NCBI GenBank assembly: GCA_030141605.1
Contig: JAQGDQ010000967.1
Coordinates: 1 to 64,000, forward strand
Reading direction: 5' to 3'
Length of the DNA: 64,000 nucleotides
DNA from: Tubiluchus corallicola
Taxonomy: Eukaryota > Priapulida > Priapulimorpha > Priapulimorphida > Tubiluchidae
In this document: one piece after another, positions 21,050-34,000 of the stretch
How positions within the stretch are numbered: position 1 is the first letter of the stretch
How the letters are laid out: the number at the start of each line of letters is the position of its first letter
Notes under the pieces: model-generated
Databases searched by the model: none
What the model was told of the DNA's origin: nothing
What the model saw: only the letters and a program-made list of their open reading frames with translations
Translations under genes and position numbers: made by a program

Positions 21050-21534
21050 TATGTGCATTTTCTTGCCTATAAAAGTTACCAGTTGTTTCTTATATTTGAA
21101 TAACTAGCTTAGAAAGTTAATTAATGCCAACCGAGCACAGCTATTGTTTACGTCTGAAACTAACCACAGTTTGTGCAATGACGGGCATCTTTCCTTACGT
21201 GTCAAGTGTGTTAGCGTAAGTGTTACTGCTTAAACGCGTGCTGTCGCTAAAATGGGCTCTATGCCATATGTCGTCAGATAATAACACTGCAGTTATCACG
21301 GTACCACCTTCTGTTGATCAGCCACACGAATGTGACAAAAAGGCACCATTGCCAATCTTAGTAGATTAACTGAGCCGCGCGTAGCTTTGAAAGTTTAACG
21401 AAATTTGAGTATCCATGATAATTATTATTTTATCTAAGCTTTGATTTAAAAAAAAGCTATTGTAGTTTTCATTATTTTAGAGCATTCTTTATTCTGAACT
21501 CGTGTTTACACAATCGTCCGCTTTTCCTTTAACT
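21050..21534. mobile_element. TTAA-ended MITE family B, copy 1
   Basis: Inverted relative to 40396-40918; ends CAATCGTCCGCTTTTCCTTTAA. Shares CTGAGCCGCGCGTAGCTTTG, CTATTGTTTACGTCTGA. Left boundary approximate. Confidence 0.8.
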
Positions 21535-22225
21535 GTTCATCTTGAAGGAGTATCGTCAATTGTACACTCCTGTCTGTGACTTTGTGTCGTTTAAATTTTA
21601 AAGCTAGTGTAGGCCTCTTACTTAGTCTATATTCTAACCCTATTATGCTTTATGTATTATTTTATTACATCACATTCATATATATATATTTATTACATTA
21701 TATACATATGCATATATATGTTCATTCATTCATATATTTTATATATATTATTACATTCATATAATATAGTAAAGCGTACACTACCTAAATTTAGTAATGT
21801 CACCTGAAGCCTCTTTACACTCATCAGTTTTTTACAGTACTTGGCTTCGTTAGATGCTGCTCTCATTCTGAAACAATAGTAAAAATGCACCGCTTGTTTT
21901 AACGAAACCAATTTCTTGGCCGAAAATATTATTGCTATTCTGAAATTGAAATGTGGAATGACAACAAATCTTTGCGTCTTTGCAGTCGCTGAAACATTCT
22001 AAATAAAGGTTTCCTTTTACTGACGAGTGGTACTACGAAAATGGCTGACAGTGAAAAAAAATGCTGCCTTCTGCGCAATTTTTTGTTGTTGTTGTTTTTG
22101 CATATAAAATTAGTTTTGTTGCAAAGTAGCTTATATTTGCACTAGGCCTCAAAAACTGTAGAAACATGTAAAGAGCAACAAGAATAGAGTGCATCTATTT
22201 TATTTGTTTATTTATTGCTAAAAAG

Positions 22226-22330
22226 GGTTAAAGCAAAACCTGACCCAATCTTAAACTGTAGGACAAAACGATTCACTCTTTAAAATATTGAAAGGAAACG
22301 TACTATTTTTTCAAAAGTTTCATGCTATTT
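22226..22330 (+). mobile_element. Left-end fragment of MITE family A
   Basis: GTTAAAGCAAAACCTGACCC, AATCTTAAACTGTAGG and TTTAAAATATTGAAAGGAAA match the left end of the family; the rest is missing. Confidence 0.75.
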
Positions 22331-23155
22331 TAAAATTTTAAAAGACGCAATGAACACAGTGACATACCCTGAAATAGTCCTCTTCTTTAGAATTTGTTAA
22401 TCTATGTAATCGAGGGCAGTCACAAAAAGAAATTTGTTTCTGTCTTACCTCATAGATGTCAGTAGTGAGGGAGCGAAAAAATTCTTCAAGCTTTGTGAAT
22501 GTTTAAAGCTGAATCTTGGAATATTTAGAATCAGTTGAAATCAAGTTGTTTATTTCCTACTGGTTAGCAGTAATGATTTAAATTTTTTTCAGTGCACATT
22601 TTTTCACGCTTTGTTTTTCAGTTTCGCATTACTAAATTATCATATAATTATCAATTATTGCATAGTCTCTCTTTTGTATCTTGAACGTTTTATGCTCTGA
22701 TAATTATGGTGTAAGTGGCAACACAACTCGGAAAATTCGATACTTTTTAGCCTCCAATACAACAAGCGTCATACAAAACGGCAACCCTGGTCGAGAGTTG
22801 GCCATAGAAAAACACGGCCTCTTCCTGCATTCGCCAAAAGAACTATTTTATAATGATTATTGCGTTTTACATTTTAAATTTAAAAAATACGCTTTTATAT
22901 GACTGTGAGTAGCAAATAAGTGTATGAATAAATTATAAAATTCCCGGCAGAATGTGCGATAAAAAAATATTGGACGGAAACAGAAGTATTTTTATTGCCC
23001 GATTAAAGAATCCACCATTCTGTTAGTCATATTCGCCAATGTCTATCTGACCAGTTTCTTCTGCAAATAGATTTTTTTAACTTGCTGAGATTTTGTCTTT
23101 TCTAAACACTTAATGTGAAAAAGAAAGGAGAAAATTTCTATTTACGTTGTTGTGG

Positions 23156-23167
23156 TGCGCATGCGCA
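23156..23167. promoter_or_regulatory. NRF1-type palindrome
   Basis: TGCGCATGCGCA is a perfect 12-bp palindrome and a perfect match to the NRF1 consensus YGCGCAYGCGCR. It lies in the divergent intergenic region about 1.6 kb before the likely NIPBL 5' UTR exon. NRF1 sites are typical of promoters of housekeeping genes in animals. Confidence 0.45.
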
Positions 23168-24769
23168 CAACGAAACTGTGAAAAGTCTTATTGTTTTGTT
23201 ACTACGAAATATGCTAGTTTAAACCTGCTACATATTTTTTTGTCTATAGTCAGTAGCAAATGCAGTTTGTAGAAAAGCTTTAACGAATGTCGCAGATGCG
23301 ACCATTTAATTTACAATTTATTATTTTTGTTTTGTAGTTTTAAACTTCAGTTTTTCATTACCACTAAGTCAGTGCTGCCATCTGTTTGTACACTTGGAAG
23401 TTTCCAATATATGTATGTACTTGCTACTGCTATATGTTTGTATGTAACTGGGTCACTTGGCTTCTCTGTGAATGTAGTAGTTTTTCACACTTGGTAGCAA
23501 GATTAGAGGACAAGCAATAGGCTTAAACAGTTGTGAGGTTATAATAACGTTTTGACTCAGGTGCCATGATATATTGGCTGATGGATTTACATTAACTTTT
23601 GTTTACTACTGTTGATTATGTTTACCATTTTCGTGTATATGTGGATTGACTATGAGACTGATTTTGAGTAAAATACAGATTGCAAAGTTAAACCATGTTT
23701 TCATCCATTGATTTCATCTGTTTAACACGAACATCGCAACTTCAAAAACAGTTTGATAAAACATCCGACATTTAAACCTACCAATGTCGGTTGTTGGCTC
23801 TCCCCAAAACACCATAACGACAGCTTTCGTGTCACGACAACGAAACTATGTATAGAACCTAAAATCTCGAAACCCAGTTGAAAAGTAAAGACTGGTGCTA
23901 CAATGTCGCCAATGTGATGTTTGTGAAAGGCAAACTTTGAAGAACTTTGATAAACTTTATTTTTCTGCTTTTTCCTTGAATATATTTAATTCTTTTTTTA
24001 ATAATATTTTTATATGGAAAATCTGTTTATTCTTTTTTCTGGTGATTGTGGGAAATTTTTTATTTTTTATGTAAAATTTTGTGGAAGTGGGGAGGATTGT
24101 TTAGAGTAATATATAATTACATATTATGTTTTCCTTTCTCAACTTTCAGGTTTATTGCTCTTATACCATTGCTATTATTACGTCATTTACTTCATGCTTA
24201 TTTACGTTAAGTTATCTACAGAAGCATGCATAACTATAATCATTTTTCCATTTAAGTAAGCTGAGTGTGTTAATGACCGTATGGTCGTACACTCACCTCG
24301 CACTACTCAAATTATTTTATTTAAAGTTTATTAATGTGTTTGATATTGTATTTTTTGACGTGAAATAAAATTCATAGTTCAGAGAGATGTTTTTTCATCA
24401 TTTCTTTGTCAAGTTAGAGAGTGAGAGTTTTGTAGTGGTTAGAACCGCCGATCTTTAGATTTAGCTGTACAATACGTACAAACTATTGCATGAGTTTAAT
24501 TTTGACTTTATCTAGGTAAAATACAAGATAATAATACGTACTGTGATTCATTTGCCCCTGTTAACTGACTTGTACGTTTTTACAACATCGCTTGTTCATA
24601 ATAGTTATTAATTATTTAACAATTACTTGCTAAATATAAGATGGGGTCTTTTTTCCTGTTTTTTTCTGATGCGCGCAAATGCTACGCTGTGGCAGAAATT
24701 TCGGAATAATCGTATTGTTTGACGGTCGTTGAACTAGCAGAATAATGTAGTGTTTTATTCCTCCCACAG

Positions 24770-24923
24770 GTGGCGGCACTTGTTGCGTGAAAGAGCACAA
24801 AATGGCACCATGATAGTTTCTCGGATTTGTGGAGAATGTAGAATATTGTTCCTGGATTTGTGTTCGTTTATCAGTGATTGATTATCGATTGTGTCACAGT
24901 GAAACGCAAAGCTGGAGAGCAAA
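24770..24923 (+). promoter_or_regulatory. Probable NIPBL 5' UTR exon segment with upstream ATGs
   Basis: TTATTCCTCCCACAG|GTGGCG at 24755-24775 looks like a good 3' splice site, and human NIPBL also starts its coding sequence in the second exon. Between it and the start codon are at least three upstream ATGs: a three-codon uORF at 24802 (ATGGCACCATGA), one of about 23 codons at 24810, and an immediate start-stop ATGTAG near 24836. They would damp translation if included in the mRNA. The non-coding first exon was not located; AAG|GTAAGT near 19431 is only a possible donor. Confidence 0.4.
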
Positions 24924-24987
24924 ATGAATGGAGAGATTCCCAACGTGCCGATCATGACGTTGGCGGGAATCGTCAGCTTGTCTGACT
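24924..24987 (+). CDS. NIPBL: NIPBL coding exon 1 (start codon)
   Basis: 64 bp from ATG in context GCAAAATGAATG to donor GACT|GTAAGT. Encodes MNGEIPNVPIMTLAGIVSLS then D, matching human NIPBL from its first residue, which fixes the start. An intron of 15.2 kb follows. Confidence 0.95.
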
Positions 24988-27960
24988 GTAAGTAAAATTC
25001 ATTTTTCAATGTTCATTCTTCCGTTTTTCTTTTGTTTTAAATGCGCTTTCTATCAAAACCACAATGTATTGTTACACCGGTTTCTACGCAGCCTAGTAAT
25101 GATAATAAACTAGTGTTAATCGCTGTACGGCTTGCTCAATTTTGAATTTTGTGGTCGTTTTGTTCTTGGAGGTACTGTACCTAAAATTTGTTGACATGGG
25201 CTGCCATCTATAATGTCTGCTTCGCTTGATGTACAGTAGTTTCGCAGCTCTGCTTGTGTGGCAAGGGATGTTGTTATAGGGATGTAAGCTGCCTAGTTTA
25301 CCAAACTGAAATTAATATTTCTTTGTAATTTGAATTTCTTGATGTCGGCATCATCAATAACTAGTGTTTTAATGTAATTGCTTTTTTAATTTCTGTACGT
25401 TTTTAATTTGCTTGTTTGTATTTAAAAAGTGGAAAAGTGTTCAGCTATATTGAAATTGGAATTCATTTTATCATCTGTCTGTTACACATTTCCTAACATT
25501 TTTCTTTTTTTTTCATTTCCATGTTTCACAAATGGACACAATATACAATACATTTATGTTATATTAGAAATTATAAAAAACTGTCAAGCGAAGTAAGAAC
25601 TTTGAAGTCAATAGAGACTTGTTTGTCCAATATTTTAATGATCTGTTAGTTTTCATAATTTATAAGCATAAAAGCCAGTAAAAGTTGACATTGTGATTAA
25701 AAGAGTAGAGCGTACAAAATATAACTAGTAATTTTAAAATTCTTTACATCATAAAAAATTTATAATTGTACTATAAAAATACATCTACACATGCTTGGGT
25801 AAAAACAGGAACATTGCCTTGAAGGTAAATGAAGCCACATTCATTTTTTAAAAACGCCTAGAGAATTTGCTTTTGTTACTACATTGAAAAGACTATTGCA
25901 AAGTGTATTTAATGATGTTAATTTTGAATTTATGGCAGTGAAAGTTGCTATGTTGTTTGCCCATTTTGTTTTTCACATAATTTTGTGCTTTGAAATATTT
26001 TAAAAGGCAACTTTTATATCAATTTTCCCATTATTCTGCAATTTTTTTTAATTTGTTTGTAGTGAATTGGTGATTATTCTTCATTCCTGTATTTTTCCAT
26101 GTTGTTTTGTTTTATTTTGTCATTTTTTATTATGGTTTTATTGACAAGAATTTGTGGCTACCAACTGCTTTGTCCTTGTCACTTAGTACTTTGTACAATG
26201 ATCAGTATCAGATGATTGAAAATTTGGAATAGTTCCAAAAAAGGTTTTTGACATATTTCCAGCTCTTGTCATTCAACTTTGGTGTCTTACAGAAATTGTG
26301 TGTCGTAATAATTTCGCTATTGTTGGCAGACTTCCGTTATTTCGTTGTACCATTATTACAGCAAGATGTTTTTCAACAAAATGGGCTTTTCCAGTTCTTG
26401 TTAAGTATACATGTAATGTGGTATTAGTACGACACGTAAGTTACACTTTAGGTCGAAATTTTGCAAGCAGTTTTTGTACGTAAGTTACACTTTAGGTCGA
26501 AATTTTGCGAGCAGTTTTCATTGGCAATGATTTCCGTCACACGTGTTTGTCAATGGCTAAAGCAGCCTTTGGTGATAATCGGGCAATTTCTTTTCATTCA
26601 GATTTACTATAAAATCTTGGCACTGATCACTCTTGGTTTACTAATCCGTCCGAGTGTGTTTTTGCGTCACAAAAAAATTGTTGTGTAACAGATTGTAGTA
26701 ACTGCAGTAACAGGTGAACATTGCGCGAGATATTTATTGTGTAATCATCAGCGCGAATAGAGATGCACATGCGATTTTACCACAAATATGTGATACGTCG
26801 GAACTGAAATGAGAGGTATAAAGCCTGTCTTTTGTGCAACGGTGAAAAACTAACTGCACAAATGTGAAATTGTACTTGTGTGAAAATGATTCTTTCATGT
26901 AAATCATTCTTGAAAAAAATGTTGATTATTTTTAATAATTTGTACATTCAGTCTTTTTGAGCTATGACTTAACGTTGGTGCAATTGTGCTTTAATATTGC
27001 GTGGCAGCTATCCAGGGAAATTACTTCTCTAAAATTGGTTGTAGTTACTTCTAAAACATCTGAAAGTCGAGTTCATTATGTTGTCAAAAATTACACGTCT
27101 ATTTTCAATCGGAAAATTAGTGACAGTGTTTCAGTATAACAGTATTCAGTAAACAGAGTTACAAGATTGAAAAACGGCTACCGAAATACACTTTAGTTGA
27201 ACACTTAATTTTTTTAGATTTACCTGAATCTTGTTTAAAGTATTTTTCGCGTTCTGTTGATTTTTTTCTAATTTAATTTCGGCACCATTTGCGTGGTGAT
27301 GCTTTTCTGTACAAGCCTGTACAACTAAATACATTAAATTATTTTACACTTCTTGACATATGATTGTTTCTCTCAATTGCATTGCTCTAGTAAGAATTGT
27401 TTGTGCATTGTTTAACGGACAGATTGTAATTTAGTGTGTTGCATTACACTGTAGGTCACTTCCATTTGAAAAATACAGCTGTTCTAGAGTTGTGTGTTTT
27501 TAATGAAAAAAATTTTCTTGTACAAAATAATTCTGTCATCCTTGAAATGTCCGGGATTTGTGTTTTTTTTATTTTAAAGACAATTTCAACAGGTTACGAA
27601 GTTGTGATTAGCGATCCCTTTCTTTTGTGTGATTTTTCGGCTGTAATTTTTGCACTAAAGCCACCATTTCAGCTACTAAACCCGTGTTACTGATGTTCCC
27701 AAACCCCTAGAATTAAAATTAGCTGCGCCTGTACCAACCAAGAATGTTTATTTGGATCAAAAAGCAAATTTGAAATTTCCAGATGTTTCAAAATGATACT
27801 GTGTGATGGAAGAAAAAATTTTCTCCACAAATAATGATTAGCGGTCATTGCTAATCAATCTTTATAGGTTTTTTGTGTAGCATTTTGTTAAAAATAATTT
27901 ATTTGCACTTCTGCTTATAATTTGCGCGTATTATAGGGTTCACTAATTTTTAATGATTGA

Positions 27961-28008
<48 letters not shown>

Positions 28009-31000
28009 CCAATCATTAAAAATATGTATATATACATTTCAATATACATCAATGCAGTAAAAATGCAAAAAACCAGTACTGCGTCTGAAAGATATTATCT
28101 ACTTATCAATAATGTTGACAGCCACCTTAAACTGATTTTAAAAATTACAACATGCAAAATGTTGCATTTCAGTGTGAAGCATTTTCAAGCGTTATACATA
28201 GCAATAAATTCAATTCAAATTTGAAATTGTGTAGTAGTCGGTCGAATTTACGTAAATGCTACACATCGCCAGATGAAATTTTCACTGCAGTGGGCCTATA
28301 TAGTTGGCTTACTACAGTTCTGCAGTATTTTCCCCTGATGTATATTTTTGGTTTCAGTTTTGCTCTTCCTCTGGCATGTTAACTTAGGAAAGTTCATATC
28401 ATTCTAAGTTCTTGATTTTATTATTCATAAATATATAATGCGTGACAATTCAATTCAATTTATTTGAATTCTGTTGACACTGTACGTAAAACTGTTTGTT
28501 TGTATATTAGTATTATTTCTGTATATTATATTAATTACAGAATTATGTCATTGTATCAAGTTTGTATATCAGATCTGCAGCTGAGAATCTATTATTTTTG
28601 AGATTATTAGTTGCAATAATTACTCAGCAGAGCATACCTGCCAATCACTGCCGTGGTGTATGGGTTAAAACGTTGCGTTCTGTGCTGACGTGTGAAATGA
28701 CCTTGAGTAACTTTCACCTGGTTAAGCCTTTAGTTTCCTAACATCACCCACAGTCCGCCCATATTACGACAACGATTTTGACTTCAGGTGATCTGTGACA
28801 TTAATTATTGTGCAATTCGATTTTTGTGAACGCAGTGAACGTTAGAAATGCTTCAAATGTACGCGACGAAGTGTGTGAGTGTTTATAGTCCTGCTGGTGT
28901 TGTTGTTGTTTACTGTGAAATTACATTTTACAAACAACGAAATTCCCTCCGTGATTTGTTCGACGTGCGTATTCTTTCTTTGGATCGTTATTTAGTCAGC
29001 CTAATATTACCAACTAGCAAATACATTCTGCTGTTCGAATTCTTTCTTCCTATATGTTCATTGATGATGACCGTATGTTGTATATGACCTATGCTGTATA
29101 TACGTATTTTGTATGTGACGTATGCTGTACATGACGTATTCTGTGTATGACGTATGCTGTACATGACGTATCTGTGTATAACGTATGCTGTATATGACGT
29201 ATGTTGAATGTATGTGACATATGCTGTATAAGACGTATGTTGTACATGACGTATGCTGTACATGACGTATGTTGTATATGACGTATGCTGTATAAGACTA
29301 TGTTGTACATGACGTATGCTGTACATGACGTATGCTGTATATGACCTGTCCTGTATATGACGTATGTTGTATAAGAGGTATGCTGTACATGACGTATGTT
29401 GTATATGACGTATGCTGTACATGACGTATGTTGTATAAGACGTATGATAAGCCGCTTTGTCGTGTTTCAAGGTCATAAATTTTTCATCGAATCAGGGTAA
29501 AGAAGCTGTCTAATTCACCTAATCTGAATAATTAAATTTTTTGCACTATCTTCACTAACTTCTTGTAAATATTTTTCAAAAAATCGTGACTAATAACCGG
29601 TTTTTTTAATGTTTAATGCAGATGCCACTGGACAAGCATCTATATTTTTTTAGATTTTTTTATATATGATCACTAAGCGTTGCAGACTGTTGCACATAAT
29701 TAATGCATCTGCTTTGAGCTCAGGATACTTGCAGCTGACAGAGAAAGAGTGAATGAATAGAATGAACGAAGGTTGCTAATCCGGAAAAGAAAGAATGGGA
29801 ATAAATGAATGAAATGCAGCAGAAATAAATCACGATCCAGTGAAAACAGTTGCAAACTGAGTATCATATAGTGCTAGCACTACACTAAATCACGAGCCTT
29901 GCTTTTTTTAAGAATAGTAGAAATGCTTGATATATTTTTTTTATTTTACATTTATTTTAGTGCAAGGAAAGTACCTTAGACCAGTGAGCAAAACTTAATT
30001 AAAAATCTCTCTTTAAAATAACTGGAAGATGTATAAAAAACATATTTATATGAAGAGCAGAGGATTAGTAGGAGTAAGCTAAATATTTAAGAAAGTTTAA
30101 TAAGTTTACTGTATAATTTCATTACTTGAATTTAAAACTCCCTGATGAAGGCTAAAAGTACTTTTACAATCTCTTTAAAAGATTGCAACCATTCTTTGCA
30201 CATATTCTAGCAGTTCTGGTGACTTATACTAGGCAAAAACATCGTTAATGTAAAATAGCATGTCGCTTTTAGTTTTCTAACAGTACCAAGATTAAAACTG
30301 ATACAGAGATTAGAACAGTAGAAACGTGAACAATAAACTTTAAACAGAATGCGTATGTCATCAACAATGCAAAAACTAAAATTTCTGTAAAAATATCGAA
30401 CATATTTCTTACTAATATTTGCATTTCAGTACGCCTTTGATTGAGTTCAATATAAAATATTGATGTGACTAGTAGAGACTGTTAGTTGGTGTTGTTACTG
30501 TATATTGTATATGATCTCTGTCATTTACTTAGTAGCCTAGCAATTGTAAAAATGTACTGTGTAGTGTACATAAAATAACTGGACGAAACAGATGAGCTAC
30601 GGTCAAATGTTATCTGAATCTAGCTACTTAATTCTAGTGCAGAATTCATTTTGTGCATTAAAATTTCACTTCAGTTTTGTCATGTTGTCGTTGTGAACGA
30701 CCGAAAATCATAAAAAAATACATTTAATTTGCAATCAGATTAATAACCTGTAAAACCGCTATTACTGTAGTACATATGGCTTCTATCTATCTGTTACCTA
30801 TTCTAGAAAATGGGTCTAACCTAATAGTGAACGGTTTGCTCTAGTTTTGCTATATTCTGTACTACCTGTTGGCTTTTACAAGACATTATATGCAGACATC
30901 ATTTTACCTAGATTTCTGTGGAAACTTCTGTATCAATAAACGTTTAAAGTTTATTCTACTGTTATACCTTTTGTCAACACGACACATGTTTATCTGAATC

Positions 31001-34000
31001 CAAAAAATGTTAACAGCAACGTTGATTTAAATGCGCTGTTGTCGTAATTTTTGTGCCAAAATTTGCTTTCTTACCATCATGTCAAATTTATTTAAAATTG
31101 AATGCTAATCAATGATACTTGCTATTCTTTCGCTATTTCTTGATTTATGTTGTTGGATTATATGCGAATGGCTATTAATTTACAAATTTATATCTGAGAA
31201 GTTTAAGTTTTAATACAAAAACTTGCAGAACTCGATTATTATATTCTTGTTGGTGTAACCTTCTGTTTAGTGGGCTTCAGTCACAGTAAGGGCTGCGTTT
31301 GTGAGTTGCAGTGCGCATGCGTCACTTTGTTTGCTTAGTGAGAGCTCGCTTGAACTGTTGTAGGATTTAGTCATGCTCACAGTATGCTCTTGGATGGCGA
31401 CTCCTATTCAATAGAGAGGGAGAGAGCGAGTGGGGAGCTAGCAGGAGGTTGTGCAGAAGTTTTAAAATGCATTGTATGGTGTGCGGAATACTTACTATAA
31501 AATATTTCTGTGCCTTAAGAACTTAGAGGGTTGCCCTTGATAGTGATATGAGTGCCGGTCGTGCCTCGATCTTTCATAGTCATCTGAAATAGGATGTGTT
31601 CTGGATGCAGTCAAAATTACAAAATATATGTTAATGAAATTGTTTTGAAAATTCAGTATTTTTTAATTTGGTTTATTCAAGTGTTTCATGCGAACTTGTA
31701 GCGAAATTATAATTAGAATGGAAGTTTTAATTTTCCTCGTGTAGAGTTTAAATTCTCAATTCGGTGTGAATCTTATCACGTGAACGTATTTTTTCTGTGT
31801 ACTGAGGACTTTTGTTGGTTTCAGCGGAATGTGCTAATTTGTGTACCTGCCATTTCACGTTGTCAGTTGAAAGCTTTTTGCAAAACTTCGTATTGTCGTG
31901 CTCGTAGTCAAATAAACTTTTTTGACTGGAATTACTGCTTGGCAGTAACGCGCACATTCTTTTTTATTATTTCAAATCGCACCGTAGTTGATACACTTCT
32001 GGCTAGCGCTGTGGGCAAACTACAACGTTCTAATTTGTAAAATGTTGCTAATTTCTTTTAGAAATTGATCCAGTGTCAACCACTGTATTACCATATCGAC
32101 TGTTTGACATTTGAAGACACGCATTTAGCTTTTTCGTTCCTTTCCGTTCCATATTTTACAAATTCAAATTGCTGTGTAGAATGACGTCTGTCAAAAATAC
32201 TAGCTTTGTTGTACGACAACAATTCAACTAATGCAAGGTATGTCCTTGGCACATTAACTTTCACAACATGGGCCTTATTTAAATAGTGTCAGTCGTAAGG
32301 TGGAAATGATACGTCCTCAGTAACAATTATAATTAGCGGGCGTCGTTAGCAACGGTGCTGACAGTGGAAACAGTGGGTGACAGGGGAAAATTACGCCTTC
32401 TAGTGGCATGTAAGGAAAGGGGAGAAATATTTCCAGAAAAAAATCTATCCTGTTTAAATTTAAGTTAGTATTAGTAATAATAGTTAATAGCATAGCTGTC
32501 TAGACATTGTGAACGTTTACAGGCCTTGGCAAAATGAAACCCACTAGCTGTCTAGACATCGTGAACATTTACAGCCCTTGATCAAAATGAAACCATCGGG
32601 CTGCGAAGGAAAGACGGACACACATATTCACATAGCCTAGAAGCAGGGTTGAAGTATAGGCTTCAGTCTAGTGTCACTCAAGCTTGGGGGGGGGCATATT
32701 TTGTATTGATGAATAATTCATATAAGTTAAAATAAAATTTCAACTTTAAAAAGGGATGCCTGGAAGTCTGAAAATCGCCTGTTCAATTGAGATAAAGGAT
32801 CCGTGTTTGTGGCCCTTTATTTGAGACAAGGGGCTCCTGCTTGAGGCTTTTTAGTTGAGACAAGGGGCCCTTGTTTGTGGCCCTTTATTTGAGACAAGGG
32901 GCGCTTGTTTGAGGCCTTTTATTTGAGACAAGGGGCTCCTGTTTGAGTCCCTTTAATTGAGACATTGGGCCCCAGTTATGCAGATGTTGCTAAAATATAT
33001 CAAAGTAAAAACTATTCAAAGAGTGAATGGCGAATTAGAAGATGGCTTCGCCTGAGGGGGGCCCATAATTTCATTAGCCCAGGTGCCCCAAAAGATCATA
33101 ATCCGCCCCTGCTTAGAAAGCTCGTGTTACTATTACCTTAATGGATTTTTGTAGAATGAATAAATTAAATTTCGTTATGTTATGCACTGTCTTGGGTATT
33201 TTTGGCTCGACCACTGCGTGCCACCCCCGCAGCGTCGTGAATGGACTCGACCACTGTGCGCCACCCCCGCAGCGTCGTGAATGGGCTCGACCATTGTTTC
33301 ACCCCCGCAACGTCGTGAATGGACTCGACCGCTTGTCTGTCTGCTGGATCTTGCTGCGCCGCTGTTCAGTAAACAGACTGTACAAGGGACGCCTACACTC
33401 ACGTTTGCGAGGGGTGAGTAGTCTTTCCGGGCCTCATCTTTTCTTACTTTGCGTGGCTAGCTGCTGGACAGGTTCGATTTGTGCATTTTTTATTATTTTT
33501 TTTAAAAAACTAACGTTCTTCGACGCATGTTTTTTTGATTGGATACGTGCCAAGCTGCAATGACGTCACAGATGAGAGAGAGGCTGAACAAATGCTGTAC
33601 CTGCGTTCTCTGTACATTGCTGGTTTGTCGACATGACGTGTGTACAGACAGACTGTACGTAAGCAGCAGTTCGTCTAACTATGTGTGACGAGATTTTGGC
33701 TCTAGTTTGCTTGCAGCATATATGGAAATGAATCCAGTAGGTTTTCTATGTTGTACTTTGACTTGTAGTTACTTGGGCATAAGTTACGTGTCTAATTTAG
33801 GCATAGTTCTTGCTGTCTGCTTGGTGCATGTTTAAAGATGTTCATTTGTTTATCTCTGGTATTAAAATTTACTTTAGGAATGACTTTGGGAAATCCAGCG
33901 CAAAATTATGTAGCAAACTCTTTCTTCTGCTTCCATCATCCTCGACACAATTTTCAAAATCCCCATCATCAGCTTCTATATATAAAAAAGTCTTTGCCTT

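Larger units (their letters stand above)
17811..24769. other. Intergenic region between the divergent genes
   Basis: AT-rich, no gene seen. Holds a short TA run (18185-18210), a CR1-like LINE fragment (20164-20570), a TTAA-ended MITE (21050-21534), a left-end fragment of the other TTAA-ended MITE (22226-22330) and an NRF1-type palindrome (23156-23167). Promoters of both genes should lie here but no TATA box or initiator can be assigned with confidence. Confidence 0.6.

Noticed and set aside
28988-29476. 162-codon minus-strand ORF rich in IRHIQHTSYTAYV
   Set aside because: Translation of the TGACGTA array.
33141-33563. 140-codon ORF with a hydrophobic start that might be a secreted protein
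   Set aside because: Much of it is the 40-bp GC-rich triplet repeat, with no family match and no splice support.
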